DNA of 64,000 bases, from NCBI RefSeq assembly GCF_023716665.1, contig NZ_CP071860.1, positions 868,001 through 932,000 on the forward strand. The letters are read 5' to 3'. Each line of letters opens with the position of its first letter. The first letter of the stretch is position 1. The notes under the pieces are model-generated. The model ran no database searches. It saw only the letters and a program-made list of their open reading frames with translations, and was not told the origin of the DNA. Shown piece by piece: positions 8,510-17,204 of this stretch. The stretch is from Vibrio sp. SCSIO 43135 (GTDB taxonomy: Bacteria; Pseudomonadota; Gammaproteobacteria; Enterobacterales; Vibrionaceae). Both the position numbers and the translations under genes were made by a program.

Positions 8510-9397
8510 CTACACTAACTTCCAATTCTTTTTCAGAAATTGAATACACCAAGATTTAGCCTCGCCAATCTTATTACGTCGCCATGCGAGTATGATGTCT
8601 ATGCTTTGTTCCTCTGTTCCCTCGATCACTTTCAACTGACCGGATTCGATTAGAGGCTTGGCAACTTGAGTTGGTAACGTACCAATCCCAAGGCCTTGGA
8701 TTAGCGCATCTATCTTGCTGTTAAAGTTAGTCACAGTAAGTCTTGGTTGCTTTTGCAGTACATTGACACTTATTGCAGGCTGGCCCCTAGCAGTATCAGC
8801 AATGGCAATAACGCGATAACGTTCGCGGGCGGCGTCGTCGAATGGACCTGAACGCTTGTGTACATGATGATCTTCAGCCGCCACCCACGACATTGACATT
8901 TCACCTAACGTTTCAGCTTTGACATCATGAGGCAGTGTTTCAAGCTTAGGGCAGATCAGTAAATCGGCTCTTCCTTCTGCTAGCGACTCCCAGCAACCGG
9001 CCAGAATTTCCTCTTGAAGACGAACTCTGGTTTTACTGACATTTCCGAGGGCATCGACCATAGGGAAAAAGTTTGCGGTCGGAATGATTCCATCATAAGC
9101 AACGGTTAAGTCGAGTTCCCAACCATTAGCAAGCAAGTTAGCGTCATTCACCAATTTTTCTGTTGCAGATAAAATTGCGCGACCACGCTCTAGGATCAAC
9201 TGGCCAGCATCAGTAAAGTTTGCTTTGTGACCTGAACGATCAAAGATCGTAATATCTAGATCCTGCTCAAGTTTTTGAATTTGGTAGCTTAAAGAAGAAG
9301 GCGCCCTATTCAATTCGTTGGCTGCAGCGGCAAAACTTCCTCGCCTTTCTATTGCATCCAGAATATGAAGAGCTTCAAGCGTAATTGGGCTTTGCAA
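8510..9397 (-). CDS. LysR-family regulator, YhaJ-like
   Basis: An N-terminal winged helix (ALHILDAIERRGSFAAAANEL ending in VSYQIQKLE-type SLSYQIQKLEQDL) and a C-terminal effector domain ending AWRRNKIGEAKSWC. It resembles E. coli YhaJ along its length as I remember it (GRADLLICP, VIAIADTARGQP). No ATG fits; the TTG at 9397 has GGGGAG nine bases upstream and gives a protein starting with LQSPITLEAL (about 295 residues), while a TTG 15 bases earlier has no good ribosome site. It is divergent from the haem receptor, so it may act on that promoter or on its own gene. Effector unknown. Confidence 0.85.
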   Translation of the reverse strand: MQSPITLEALHILDAIERRGSFAAAANELNRAPSSLSYQIQKLEQDLDITIFDRSGHKANFTDAGQLILERGRAILSATEKLVNDANLLANGWELDLTVAYDGIIPTANFFPMVDALGNVSKTRVRLQEEILAGCWESLAEGRADLLICPKLETLPHDVKAETLGEMSMSWVAAEDHHVHKRSGPFDDAARERYRVIAIADTARGQPAISVNVLQKQPRLTVTNFNSKIDALIQGLGIGTLPTQVAKPLIESGQLKVIEGTEEQSIDIILAWRRNKIGEAKSWCIQFLKKNWKLV

Positions 9398-9542
9398 CTC
9401 ATTTCTCCCCAAAAGTTCAATATGTATTAGTGATCCATATCACAATGATGAATATTATCGTCATTACGTACGGTTATTATCTTATTGAAAAATATAGCAA
9501 TTTAAATTTACAAGCAAATTAATTATATTTATCAATAACGAG

Positions 9543-9561
9543 AATGATAGCAATTATCATT
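9543..9561. promoter_or_regulatory. Fur box upstream of the haem receptor
   Basis: AATGATAGCAATTATCATT is a 19-bp inverted repeat of AATGATA, close to the Fur consensus. It lies 57 bases before the receptor start, in the divergent promoter shared with the LysR gene. Confidence 0.8.
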
Positions 9562-9617
9562 TAGGTTTAATAAAATGCGTCTCGCTAAACAACCTAAGGA
9601 TTTAAGGTAATAACAAG

Positions 9618-11786
9618 ATGTACAAGAAAACTCTATTGTCAGCTTCAATTATAATAGCCCTGTCACCTTCGGCAATGGCTGAATCGGTAGCGACGTTTGA
9701 TGAAGTGGTAGTATCGGCGACAAGAACGGAACAAAGCAAACAGGATGTATCGGCAAGTATTGAATCAGTTTCTTCTGATGAACTTGAATCTTCGATTGCT
9801 AATGATTTGGAAGATGCACTTAAGTACACCCCTGGTGTTGATGCGACAACTGCAGGCCGATTCGGTATCTCTGGTTTTAACATTCGTGGCATGGACGGCG
9901 ATCGAGTAAAAGTGATCGTCGACGGGGTGACACAAACAACACCATTCAACCCAGGCGGCGGCGCTACTCAGGCTATCTACCCTAACGCAATAGAGTTAGA
10001 TACGTTAAAAAGTATCGAAATTAACAAAGGCCCATCTTCTTCACTATACGGTTCTGACGCGCTTGGTGGTGCTGTTGTAATGCAAACCAAAGATCCGGAA
10101 GATATTCTAAGAACTGAGGGCAATGAGCACCGCTTTGGTATCAAGTCCAGTTACCGTTCTGTCGATGAACAGTTCAAGAACACACTTACGTGGGCTATGC
10201 GTCAAGGTAAGTTAGAGACACTTCTAATTGGTACCTACTCTGAAGGCAAAGAAACTCAAACATACGGTGATGGTGCAGACATTTCTGGCGAAGATCGAGG
10301 CTTGGAGAATCCAGCAGAAAAAGATCTTAACAACATTTTGGCAAAAGCCTATTACCAACTGAATGAAACTAACCGCCTTGGTCTTGTGTTTGAACGCTAC
10401 AACTATAACTACGACGAGCGTAGTTTAGATGGTGACTACACAATGTACTTTGGCCCGATGCCAGGATTAACTTACGACAATTCTCGTGCTCAAGATGAAA
10501 ATACGCGTACTCGAATTGGCTTCAATCATGAATACACGGCACCAAATGCAGCGTTCGATAGCTTGCTTTGGTCTGTTGACTATCAAGTAACTGAATCATC
10601 AAATGCAAACTTTGCCACTTTAACTGACCACATGGGCTACGTTGGTTACAACGGCGATCGTACGCGTTTACGTGAGGCAGAAGATAAGTCTATCCAGCTA
10701 GATGCTCAGCTCGACAAGCTTGTGGAGTTTGATAGCTCTGTGCACGAGTTCACTTACGGATTTAACTATAAAGGCACGGACTTCTCGTTAAACAACACAG
10801 ACATCTTCCACGATAACGGTACAACTTCACCAGGTACTACAACTATCCCAGATGCAAAAGTTACTGAATGGGGTATTTTCCTTCAAGACAACGCGTTTTT
10901 CTTAAATGAAACCTTGGTACTTAATGCTGGTATCCGCTACGACTCATTTGAAGCAGACCCGTCTACTGATGATGGTTTTACTACGCCGAAAGACAAAAAC
11001 AGCAACGATGCGTTCACAGGTAAACTTGGTGCGGTCTATCACTTCAACCAGTCGCTAAGTACTTTCGCGCAAGTAAGCCAAGGCTTCAAAGCGCCAACTG
11101 TTGAACAGCTTTACTACGAATACGAAACTGGCTCGATTTTTGTACCAAATCCAGACCTAGAAGCTGAAAAGAGTACTTCTTACGAAATTGGTTTCCGTGG
11201 TCAAAACAACAACGCACAGTTCGAGTTGGTTGGTTTCTTCAACGATTACGATGATTTCATTGATTCAGAAGATCTAGGCACTGTAAATGGCAAAGAAAGC
11301 TACACAGTCGTTAACCGTGACGCAGTTGAAATCAAAGGTGCAGAGTTTAGCTCTACTATCCTACTGGACGGCGCTTTCGACGCTCCAACTGGTACGTACA
11401 CTAAACTTTCTATTGCGTACGCAGAAGGCAAAGACAAAACAACAGGTAAATCACTGGATTCAGTAGCGCCGCTTACTGGTATCTTCGGCCTTGGTTACGA
11501 CAACGTTGAATACAAGTTTGGTGCGTTGGCTAACCTAACTATGGTAGCCGGTAAAGATGATTGGGCAGATGAAGATAACGTAGGTTTAAGTGGCTACGGT
11601 ATCCTAGATCTAACGGCATACTACCGCCCTGTTACTGACTTGACGCTACGTGCTGGCTTATTCAATGCGTTCGATAAGAAGTACTGGACGTACAATGATC
11701 TGCGCGACAAAGATTCTGAAGACAACCTAGACTTTTACAGCCAACCAGGCCGTAACTGGGGCGTGAGCTTAGATTACGAATTCTAA
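9618..11786 (+). CDS. hutA: TonB-dependent haem receptor, HutA-like
   Basis: A 722-residue outer-membrane protein. Signal peptide to about residue 22 (SPSAMA), a TonB box (DEVVVSATR), a plug domain (GFNIRGMDGDRVKVIVDGV, YGSDALGGAV) and a 22-strand barrel ending in Tyr-Glu-Phe. The segment APTVEQLYYEYETGSIF followed by NPDLEAEKS corresponds to the FRAP/NPNL haem-receptor motif, partly altered (FKAP). The Fur box upstream fits iron repression. HutA is the closest named vibrio receptor, but another haem or haemoglobin receptor of the same group is possible. Confidence 0.85.
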   Translation: MYKKTLLSASIIIALSPSAMAESVATFDEVVVSATRTEQSKQDVSASIESVSSDELESSIANDLEDALKYTPGVDATTAGRFGISGFNIRGMDGDRVKVIVDGVTQTTPFNPGGGATQAIYPNAIELDTLKSIEINKGPSSSLYGSDALGGAVVMQTKDPEDILRTEGNEHRFGIKSSYRSVDEQFKNTLTWAMRQGKLETLLIGTYSEGKETQTYGDGADISGEDRGLENPAEKDLNNILAKAYYQLNETNRLGLVFERYNYNYDERSLDGDYTMYFGPMPGLTYDNSRAQDENTRTRIGFNHEYTAPNAAFDSLLWSVDYQVTESSNANFATLTDHMGYVGYNGDRTRLREAEDKSIQLDAQLDKLVEFDSSVHEFTYGFNYKGTDFSLNNTDIFHDNGTTSPGTTTIPDAKVTEWGIFLQDNAFFLNETLVLNAGIRYDSFEADPSTDDGFTTPKDKNSNDAFTGKLGAVYHFNQSLSTFAQVSQGFKAPTVEQLYYEYETGSIFVPNPDLEAEKSTSYEIGFRGQNNNAQFELVGFFNDYDDFIDSEDLGTVNGKESYTVVNRDAVEIKGAEFSSTILLDGAFDAPTGTYTKLSIAYAEGKDKTTGKSLDSVAPLTGIFGLGYDNVEYKFGALANLTMVAGKDDWADEDNVGLSGYGILDLTAYYRPVTDLTLRAGLFNAFDKKYWTYNDLRDKDSEDNLDFYSQPGRNWGVSLDYEF

Positions 11787-11802
11787 CCTAGCCTAAAACG
11801 AT

Positions 11803-11828
11803 AAAAGCCAGCAGTAATGCTGGCTTTT
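11803..11828 (+). terminator. Intrinsic terminator after the haem receptor
   Basis: Perfect 11-bp stem AAAAGCCAGCA / TGCTGGCTTTT with GTAA loop, 16 bases after the stop. Confidence 0.88.
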
Positions 11829-11872
11829 CTATTTCATTCTATAAAGGTATTCAAAAGTGAGTCGAATGAAAA

Positions 11873-11950
11873 CTATTTGTTTGAGGCCATCTCTTTTTTA
11901 ACCATTACAGCAGACGTAACGATGAAAGCGATGATCAGACCTAATTCCAT
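11873..11950 (-). CDS. 25-residue predicted membrane microprotein
   Basis: The minus strand encodes MELGLIIAFIVTSAVMVKKE followed by MASNK. The first 17 residues form one hydrophobic helix and the remainder is basic, the usual look of single-pass small membrane proteins. The ATG has AGGAG eight bases upstream. An FNR-like site and a TATATT -10 lie at sensible distances further upstream. It sits alone in a 369-base gap otherwise holding only the receptor terminator. No family recognised; the call rests on the ribosome site and hydrophobic pattern. Confidence 0.55.
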   Translation of the reverse strand: MELGLIIAFIVTSAVMVKKEMASNK

Positions 11951-12058
11951 TGATGACTCCTATTTAAAGAAAATTTATGTAACAAAATATGGACTGGGCG
12001 CGAGTCTAACACTGTTTAAAAATTAATATAACAATCGTGTCTGTTTTTTAGTCTTTTA

Positions 12059-12072
12059 TCGATCTAGATCAA
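12059..12072 (-). promoter_or_regulatory. FNR-like site
   Basis: On the minus strand TTGATCTAGATCGA, one mismatch from TTGAT-N4-ATCAA. A TATATT hexamer at 12025-12030 puts a likely transcription start about 45-47 bases downstream of the site centre, near the class II distance, towards the 25-residue gene. The core GATCTAGATC is itself palindromic, so chance is possible. Confidence 0.45.
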
Positions 12073-12155
12073 AAAATAATCTGCCGTGAGGATTTCAAGA
12101 CGTTATTTGCGCAATATAACTTAGGATGTTTGTTAATTTATTGTGAATTTAGCCC

Positions 12156-12407
12156 CTACTTCATCGTGACCTTGCCGCCAATGATTTTATAAGCTGGAGT
12201 CCCTCTTACCAAGGTGTCTCGAGCGAATTCGCAATCACAACCAGGGCAATGGCAAGGTGTAACAGTCATATCTTTTACAATCCTTTCTTTAAAACATTTT
12301 ACTAAGGCGCCTTTTCCACCCTTTCGATACTTAAAAAGTAAGGTTTTGCACTTGCTACAATAGATTTCAACCGTTTTTGTAGGCTGCTTTTTGTTTGGTT
12401 TCGACAT
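12156..12407 (-). CDS. Small zinc-ribbon protein
   Basis: An 83-residue basic protein with two cysteine knuckles, CSKC at residues 18-21 and CHCPGCDC near residue 53, an arrangement that should bind zinc. The N-terminus is Lys/Pro/Thr-rich. Its ATG begins one base after the sgrR stop, so it is translated with that gene. No family recognised; a DNA/RNA-binding or protein-docking role is a guess from the fold only. Confidence 0.7.
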   Translation of the reverse strand: MSKPNKKQPTKTVEIYCSKCKTLLFKYRKGGKGALVKCFKERIVKDMTVTPCHCPGCDCEFARDTLVRGTPAYKIIGGKVTMK

Positions 12408-12408
12408 G

Positions 12409-14106
12409 TTAATTACTCTGCAAATCCGGTTTCACCCACACTTGAGTGAAATCAAACCAGCCTAGGGCATTACACTTAGCGTTTTGTAGCGTTCCGCACT
12501 GATCTTTACTTACGCCAAGCCAACAATGGAAAGTCGGAATGATCTGCAGCCTTTCGATAAGTGATTTACCAATTTCACGAGCCGGGAATACCCCTTGTGA
12601 CTGAGCACGCCAGTCATTGATAAGCCCTTTCCAATATTCGAAGTCATCAGTAGTGCTCAATTGCTCAATGTCACTGTAATTGAGTAGCCAACCGGCCAAT
12701 GCATCGTCACGATGGTTCGCTATTCCCATCGGTTTCAACCAAATATCGACCTCTGACACATCTGGGACCGTGGAATCATATTTGATCAGTTCAACGTCTA
12801 ACCCATCTTTTTTGAGCAGCATTTCGATGAGTTTTGCCTGTGTTGGAAACATGGGATGCAAAGCTTGATAAGCGACTTTGATACGTTTGTAGTGCGGTGG
12901 CTTTATCTCGGTGTCGGAATGCGTGTGATGATACCAGCCTGGTTTTAATCCGTGTGCTGGTAACAGGCCAAAATCGACAACTTTATCTTGTGGAATGTGT
13001 TTGAATAAATTCAGTGTGTTCAGCTTGTTAGAGAAATACAGAGCCCAATCTTGCGATTTGGCTACCCCATTTCTTCGATTAAGCAGTAGATAAGTACACC
13101 CAGGGTCAAGGGCAACTTCCTCAGAGAATTCACTGACATTTGGCTTTATTGGGTGGTTCAGGCTTGGAAACACAATTGGGGAATGAACTTCATCAATGAC
13201 CCATACTTCAACACGGTCAATCAAAGGCCTAAATCCAAAGTATGTATCGTTAGCTTGCAACACTAGTCGCTTTTGATCGTTTTGAATGACTTTATAAGGG
13301 CCAGTACCCACTGGTGATAAATCAAAGTCTTCCGCCCGTTCAGACTCAGGAAGCAAAATTTTTGCACAAGCTTCTGATAGCAATAGAGGCAGATGCATGT
13401 CTGGCTGACTGAGTTTTATATCAACGACCCAATTGGATGGTGAAGCAACTTGATCGATATGAGTAAATAAGTTGATACTTTTCAGCGAATATAAACTTTC
13501 GATAATGCAGTCTGTGGTGAGAAGATGCCCATTGTGGAATCGAACCCCAGGTCGAATAAAGAAGCGCCAATGAGTATCAGACAGTTGCTCCCAAGAGTGA
13601 GCCAAATCAGGCTGCAGCGTTTCATTTTCATCCAGTTTGGTTAATCCGCTGAATATCTGACGAATAATATGGATCTCAGAGCGGCGCATCGGCTTAAGCG
13701 GGTTGAGCATTGATAACGAGCGATAGTAAGGCAAGCGCACAACTTGAAGCCCTTCTTGGTGTTGAACACCTAAGTAGCTTTCGATGACTTGTGCAAGCTT
13801 CGCTGTGTCTTGATCAAGTACATTGAGCGCCTGACCGATTTTACCTTCATCCAGATATCGCCTTGCGAGATTCTCACTGACGTCGGTACGGCTACGCTTG
13901 AATTTGAGCTGAGAAAGTTTGCCTCGTCCTGGAGCAGGATGCCATTCAATCCAGCCTTCTTCCTCCATCTTATTAAGAACTATTCGTGCATTACGCCTTG
14001 TACAAAAAAGCACTTCCGTAATTTCATCAAGTTGAACACCACAATCTTTCCCATTGTAGTGTTCAAACAAAGTTTCAAATTGGACGCGAAGACGAGGGCT
14101 ACTCAT
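12409..14106 (-). CDS. sgrR: SgrR-family transcriptional regulator
   Basis: A 565-residue protein with an N-terminal SgrR-type winged helix (LDEITEVLFCTRRNARIVLNKM, about 24-48) fused to a family 5 solute-binding domain (from about 150: FSGLTKLDENETLQPDLAHSW; then FFIRPGVRFHNG). In E. coli SgrR senses sugar-phosphate stress and activates the divergent small RNA gene sgrS. Length matches (E. coli 551). The start overlaps a 14-base tandem duplication and has no strong ribosome site. A zinc-ribbon gene follows one base after the stop. Vibrios hold several SgrR-like proteins, so the effector is uncertain. Confidence 0.85.
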   Translation of the reverse strand: MSSPRLRVQFETLFEHYNGKDCGVQLDEITEVLFCTRRNARIVLNKMEEEGWIEWHPAPGRGKLSQLKFKRSRTDVSENLARRYLDEGKIGQALNVLDQDTAKLAQVIESYLGVQHQEGLQVVRLPYYRSLSMLNPLKPMRRSEIHIIRQIFSGLTKLDENETLQPDLAHSWEQLSDTHWRFFIRPGVRFHNGHLLTTDCIIESLYSLKSINLFTHIDQVASPSNWVVDIKLSQPDMHLPLLLSEACAKILLPESERAEDFDLSPVGTGPYKVIQNDQKRLVLQANDTYFGFRPLIDRVEVWVIDEVHSPIVFPSLNHPIKPNVSEFSEEVALDPGCTYLLLNRRNGVAKSQDWALYFSNKLNTLNLFKHIPQDKVVDFGLLPAHGLKPGWYHHTHSDTEIKPPHYKRIKVAYQALHPMFPTQAKLIEMLLKKDGLDVELIKYDSTVPDVSEVDIWLKPMGIANHRDDALAGWLLNYSDIEQLSTTDDFEYWKGLINDWRAQSQGVFPAREIGKSLIERLQIIPTFHCWLGVSKDQCGTLQNAKCNALGWFDFTQVWVKPDLQSN

Positions 14107-14119
14107 ATAGGGCTACTCA
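14095..14119. repeat. Tandem direct repeat at the sgrR start
   Basis: AGGGCTACTCA occurs at 14095-14105 and again at 14109-14119 (14-base period). It covers the first sgrR codons and the bases just upstream. It could be a duplicated binding site or a slippage product. Confidence 0.6.
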
Positions 14120-14218
14120 CATGCAGAAAGTCACAAAGGAAGTCATTGTGGAAAGTCTTAAAGAGGAAATTCCATAAATGGACTATGAGTAGTAGTTTCC
14201 TCATTTTATGAGGTTTTT
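14112..14218 (+). ncRNA. Candidate small RNA divergent from sgrR (SgrS position)
   Basis: A plus-strand intrinsic terminator is visible: CCTCAT (14199-14204), TTT loop, ATGAGG (14208-14213), then TTTTT. No plus-strand gene ends here; the only sequence it could serve is the roughly 100 bases divergent from sgrR, exactly where enteric bacteria carry sgrS. Before the terminator lies CTATGAGTAGTAG (14183-14195), which could pair with an mRNA leader, and GAGGAAA (14163-14169), which can pair with TTTCCTC of the terminator arm. The promoter is not clear (weak TTGGAC then 17 bases then TCATAT), so the 5' end is a guess. Confidence 0.45.
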
Positions 14219-14234
14219 GCAAGGCTCGTATCGT

Positions 14235-14468
14235 TTATTGAATGGGAGCGCATATCTCAGTCGCTAACTGCTCAAGCTGTTGTAAGTTATCTAATTTTAT
14301 TGACCATTTTACCTCCCCGCTGTTGGCTGAGATGACGTTAGCCCCCCTGCCGATTAACTGAACAGCATCTATTTGAGCTTGCAAAGTGATCATATGTTCG
14401 CCATTAACTTTCACAACGATTTCGTGCGCTGTAGTAATGATTTTTCCGCCTTTAAATTCGATGAGCAT
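14235..14468 (-). CDS. Small hypothetical protein coupled to menI
   Basis: A 77-residue protein, MLIEFKGGKIITTAHEIVVK at the start and acidic at the end. I chose the ATG at 14468, one base past the menI stop; a longer start at 14504 would lie inside menI. Strand-rich with no membrane segment or known motif. Tight coupling suggests cotranscription with menI. Function unknown. Confidence 0.65.
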   Translation of the reverse strand: MLIEFKGGKIITTAHEIVVKVNGEHMITLQAQIDAVQLIGRGANVISANSGEVKWSIKLDNLQQLEQLATEICAPIQ

Positions 14469-14469
14469 A

Positions 14470-14904
14470 CTAAGCTTTGATTCCTTTTTTCTGCTTAACA
14501 GCAATGGTTAATCGGCTGGTACAAACGAGCCGTTCACGCTCATCGGTAATCGAAATTTGCCAAACTTGAGTTGATACGCCTAGATGAATCGGAGAAGCCG
14601 TACCAATAACATGCCCGCTTCTCATTGCTCTTACGTGGTTTGCGTTGATATCTAGTCCTACGCAGTATGAGCCTTCTTCAACACAAAAGTTCGCGGCTAC
14701 AGAACCTAATGTTTCGGCAAGCACTACAGAAGCGCCGCCATGCAGCATACCTAACGGTTGATGAGTGAAGCTACAAACGGGCATGGTCGCGGAAATGGTG
14801 TTGTCGGTGACTTCGGTATATTGAATAGCTAGGTGTTCGATCAAAGTGTTTTTTGAAGTTGCATTCAATGCTTCTAGATCAATTGGGCGTTTCCAGATGC
14901 TCAT
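14470..14904 (-). CDS. menI: Hot-dog thioesterase, MenI/YdiI-like
   Basis: A 144-residue hot-dog fold enzyme. The diagnostic segment is QPLGMLHGGASVVLAETLGS with the catalytic Glu, followed by GLDINANHVRAMRSG, which matches E. coli YdiI/MenI closely as I remember it. MenI hydrolyses 1,4-dihydroxy-2-naphthoyl-CoA in menaquinone synthesis; YdiI also accepts other aryl and acyl-CoAs. No menaquinone genes are nearby, so the substrate here is inferred from family only. Confidence 0.88.
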   Translation of the reverse strand: MSIWKRPIDLEALNATSKNTLIEHLAIQYTEVTDNTISATMPVCSFTHQPLGMLHGGASVVLAETLGSVAANFCVEEGSYCVGLDINANHVRAMRSGHVIGTASPIHLGVSTQVWQISITDERERLVCTSRLTIAVKQKKGIKA

Positions 14905-15023
14905 AGGTAGGTTTCCTAGCGATGGTTGAATTGTTATCTATCGAGCTATTGTAGCTAGTTTTTTTCACGAAACTACTTCATTATTAATCAATTATTGCTT
15001 CCACTTATGATATGGAGATCTAA

Positions 15024-15812
15024 ATGCAGGCTTGGAAATCATTTTCTGCAATAACTGTGCTTGCAGGTTTAGTCGCTTGTTCGTCCTCGCCGACTGGTCG
15101 AAACCAATTAATCCTCTTTTCAGACCAAGATATGAGTAGCCTGGGTGCTCAATCTTTTGAAGAGATGAAAAAGGAATTGAAGATCAGCAAAGACAAAAAG
15201 GTTAACGCTTACGTTCAGTGTGTAGCTAAGAGCATTACCGATAATGTCCCTAAACAATCCAGCTTTAAAGAGTGGGAAGTTGTGGTCTTTGATAGTGACC
15301 AAGTCAATGCTTTTGCCCTACCCGGAGGTAAAATTGGCGTTTATACCGGTTTATTGGACGTCGCGGTCAATCAAGACCAATTAGCGACGGTACTCGGCCA
15401 CGAAGTGGCTCACGTGCTGGCTGATCACAGTAACGAGCGCCTATCTCAATCCCAACTTGCTAATGCAGGCTTACAAGTGACCAGCATTGCCTTAGGTGCG
15501 TCCGAATACTCTGAATACCGCAACGCAACCATGGCTGCATTAGGCGTTGGTGTCCAATATGGTGTAATTCTTCCTTATGGTCGAACACAAGAATCCGAGG
15601 CTGATATCGTGGGCTTAGAGCTGATGGCCAAATCAGGTTTTGACCCAAAGCAAAGTGTCGAGCTATGGAAGAACATGGCGAAGGCGTCTGGCGGAAATAC
15701 TCCACCTGAGCTTCTCTCTACTCACCCATCACACGACACTCGTATTGGAGACTTGAGTGCCAAGATTAAAAGCTTACCTAAGTACGAAGGTAAAAAGCCG
15801 AACTGTAGCTAG
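15024..15812 (+). CDS. M48-family metallopeptidase lipoprotein (LoiP/YcaL-like)
   Basis: A 262-residue protein with lipoprotein signal (VLAGLVACSSS, acylated Cys 20). The zinc-binding HEVAH lies near residue 127 in TVLGHEVAHVLADHS, and the third ligand is the Glu of ESEADIVGLELM. The C-terminal segment STHPSHDTRI is typical of the family. These proteases are tethered to the outer membrane and take part in envelope quality control. No adjacent gene on this strand; a terminator follows. Confidence 0.92.
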   Translation: MQAWKSFSAITVLAGLVACSSSPTGRNQLILFSDQDMSSLGAQSFEEMKKELKISKDKKVNAYVQCVAKSITDNVPKQSSFKEWEVVVFDSDQVNAFALPGGKIGVYTGLLDVAVNQDQLATVLGHEVAHVLADHSNERLSQSQLANAGLQVTSIALGASEYSEYRNATMAALGVGVQYGVILPYGRTQESEADIVGLELMAKSGFDPKQSVELWKNMAKASGGNTPPELLSTHPSHDTRIGDLSAKIKSLPKYEGKKPNCS

Positions 15813-15823
15813 GTATATATGTA

Positions 15824-15848
15824 AACGGGAAGCCATAGGCTTCCCGTT
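15824..15848. terminator. Intrinsic terminator between M48 and M50 genes
   Basis: Stem AACGGGAAGCC / GGCTTCCCGTT with a three-base loop, followed by TT on the plus strand; serves two convergent genes. Confidence 0.87.
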
Positions 15849-15880
15849 TTGTGTTTAGATGGAATCCGTAAAACGTAAAC

Positions 15881-16963
15881 TTACGTTCCCAAGATCAACA
15901 ATGGCAGTCTAAGCAGTTCATCGCCGGTGCTTGCGAAGTACCAAATAATCCCCACTAGCGCCGCGACTAAACCAACATACCAAACAGCAGAGACAACTTG
16001 TGCGTAGCGGTTCAACGGTAGCAAATGACTGTTATGTCTTGTGCGCCACTCAAGTACGATTTCAATGGTTCCCATTATTAAAAGGAAACCAAACAGAGTA
16101 AGCCCTAGTGAGTAGCTCAATACTACGCCACCAATGGCTGCAAGCGTACAAAGAACAATTCCAGTGACACTGTTCATCGAAAAGCTGATGCTTTTTAGAA
16201 TATGACCACCATCTAATGGCAGGATCGGTAACAAGTTAAATAGATTCAAAAACGCATTGAATACCGCTAAGCCAGCGAAAAACATTTCACCTGTCACCCA
16301 GTACGCAACGACAAGAATCAACGACAAAATAAGCCCAAAGAAAGGCCCCATTATCGAGATCACAACGTCTTGCCATCGGGTGTTTATTTTCTCATCGCTT
16401 AACGCAAGCCCACCAAGGAACGGAACCAGGTAAATACCTTTAGTCTTCATGCCAAAGTACTTCATTGCGCGTACATGACCATATTCGTGAAAAACTAAGC
16501 ACGCAATGAGTGCTAATGCAAATTGAAATGAAAATAGCCACGAATAAGCCGCTAAGCTTGCTGAAGCAAGGACAACTTTAATTAGCTTCGCACTTTTGAA
16601 CGCTTTCATGCCTAACGACAGCAGCCCGATGACACTGAATCGTCTTTCGGCTTTAGGTTCATTCACCGGGACTTGTTGCTCGATATCTTTTTCGTTTCTA
16701 GAGCCTTCAGCGTGCAGCTCGCCGTTAACCGTTACAGAGTAATCAATTGAAAATGGTTGCCATTCTAACTGTGAGTCGATTTGGCATAACAAGCGTTCTT
16801 CGCCTCTTTGTAGCGTAAACTCATGGCGTGCATGGGGCCCGCGGTCGGAATCGGCATTGAGTTGCGAAACCAGCGTGTTGTCCCAATAAAGCTGTTGCCA
16901 ACCTGCCATTGAACCTTCTAACCGTAAAGGCTTTCCTAATAATGATATGGAGAGTAATTCCAA
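15881..16963 (-). CDS. M50-family (site-2-protease-like) membrane metalloprotease
   Basis: A 360-residue protein. The first 110 residues are a soluble domain; about six hydrophobic segments follow. The zinc motif HEYGH is in CLVFHEYGHVRAMKYFG and the second conserved motif LPLDGGH in FNLLPILPLDGGHIL, both typical of site-2 proteases. Such enzymes cleave within the membrane, often to release a regulator. The soluble N-terminal domain is not one I recognise and no substrate is evident nearby. Confidence 0.85.
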   Translation of the reverse strand: MELLSISLLGKPLRLEGSMAGWQQLYWDNTLVSQLNADSDRGPHARHEFTLQRGEERLLCQIDSQLEWQPFSIDYSVTVNGELHAEGSRNEKDIEQQVPVNEPKAERRFSVIGLLSLGMKAFKSAKLIKVVLASASLAAYSWLFSFQFALALIACLVFHEYGHVRAMKYFGMKTKGIYLVPFLGGLALSDEKINTRWQDVVISIMGPFFGLILSLILVVAYWVTGEMFFAGLAVFNAFLNLFNLLPILPLDGGHILKSISFSMNSVTGIVLCTLAAIGGVVLSYSLGLTLFGFLLIMGTIEIVLEWRTRHNSHLLPLNRYAQVVSAVWYVGLVAALVGIIWYFASTGDELLRLPLLILGT

Positions 16964-17204
16964 CTTGTTACCTAATCGTGTTTACGCGAAGAGCAAGATT
17001 ATGCCTAGCAACCTCTTGGTGAGCAACTGCGACAAGGTAAGGCAATGTTTATTCCTGTGATACGGGCACTAATCCGTGTGTAAAAAGTCGTTGACGTCAG
17101 TTTTATCTTCTTATTGTTGTGTAAAGACAAATCCGCTTTATTTTCTAAACATAACGTGGATAATATGCGCCTTGATTAAACACCCTATTAAATGTGAGTT
17201 CATT

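Noticed and set aside
11817..12026. Plus-strand 69-residue frame after the haem receptor
   Set aside because: It begins inside the terminator and is antisense to the better supported 25-residue gene.
13789..14211. Plus-strand open frame across the sgrR start and the small RNA region
   Set aside because: It overlaps the conserved sgrR N-terminus on the other strand and has no family features or ribosome site.
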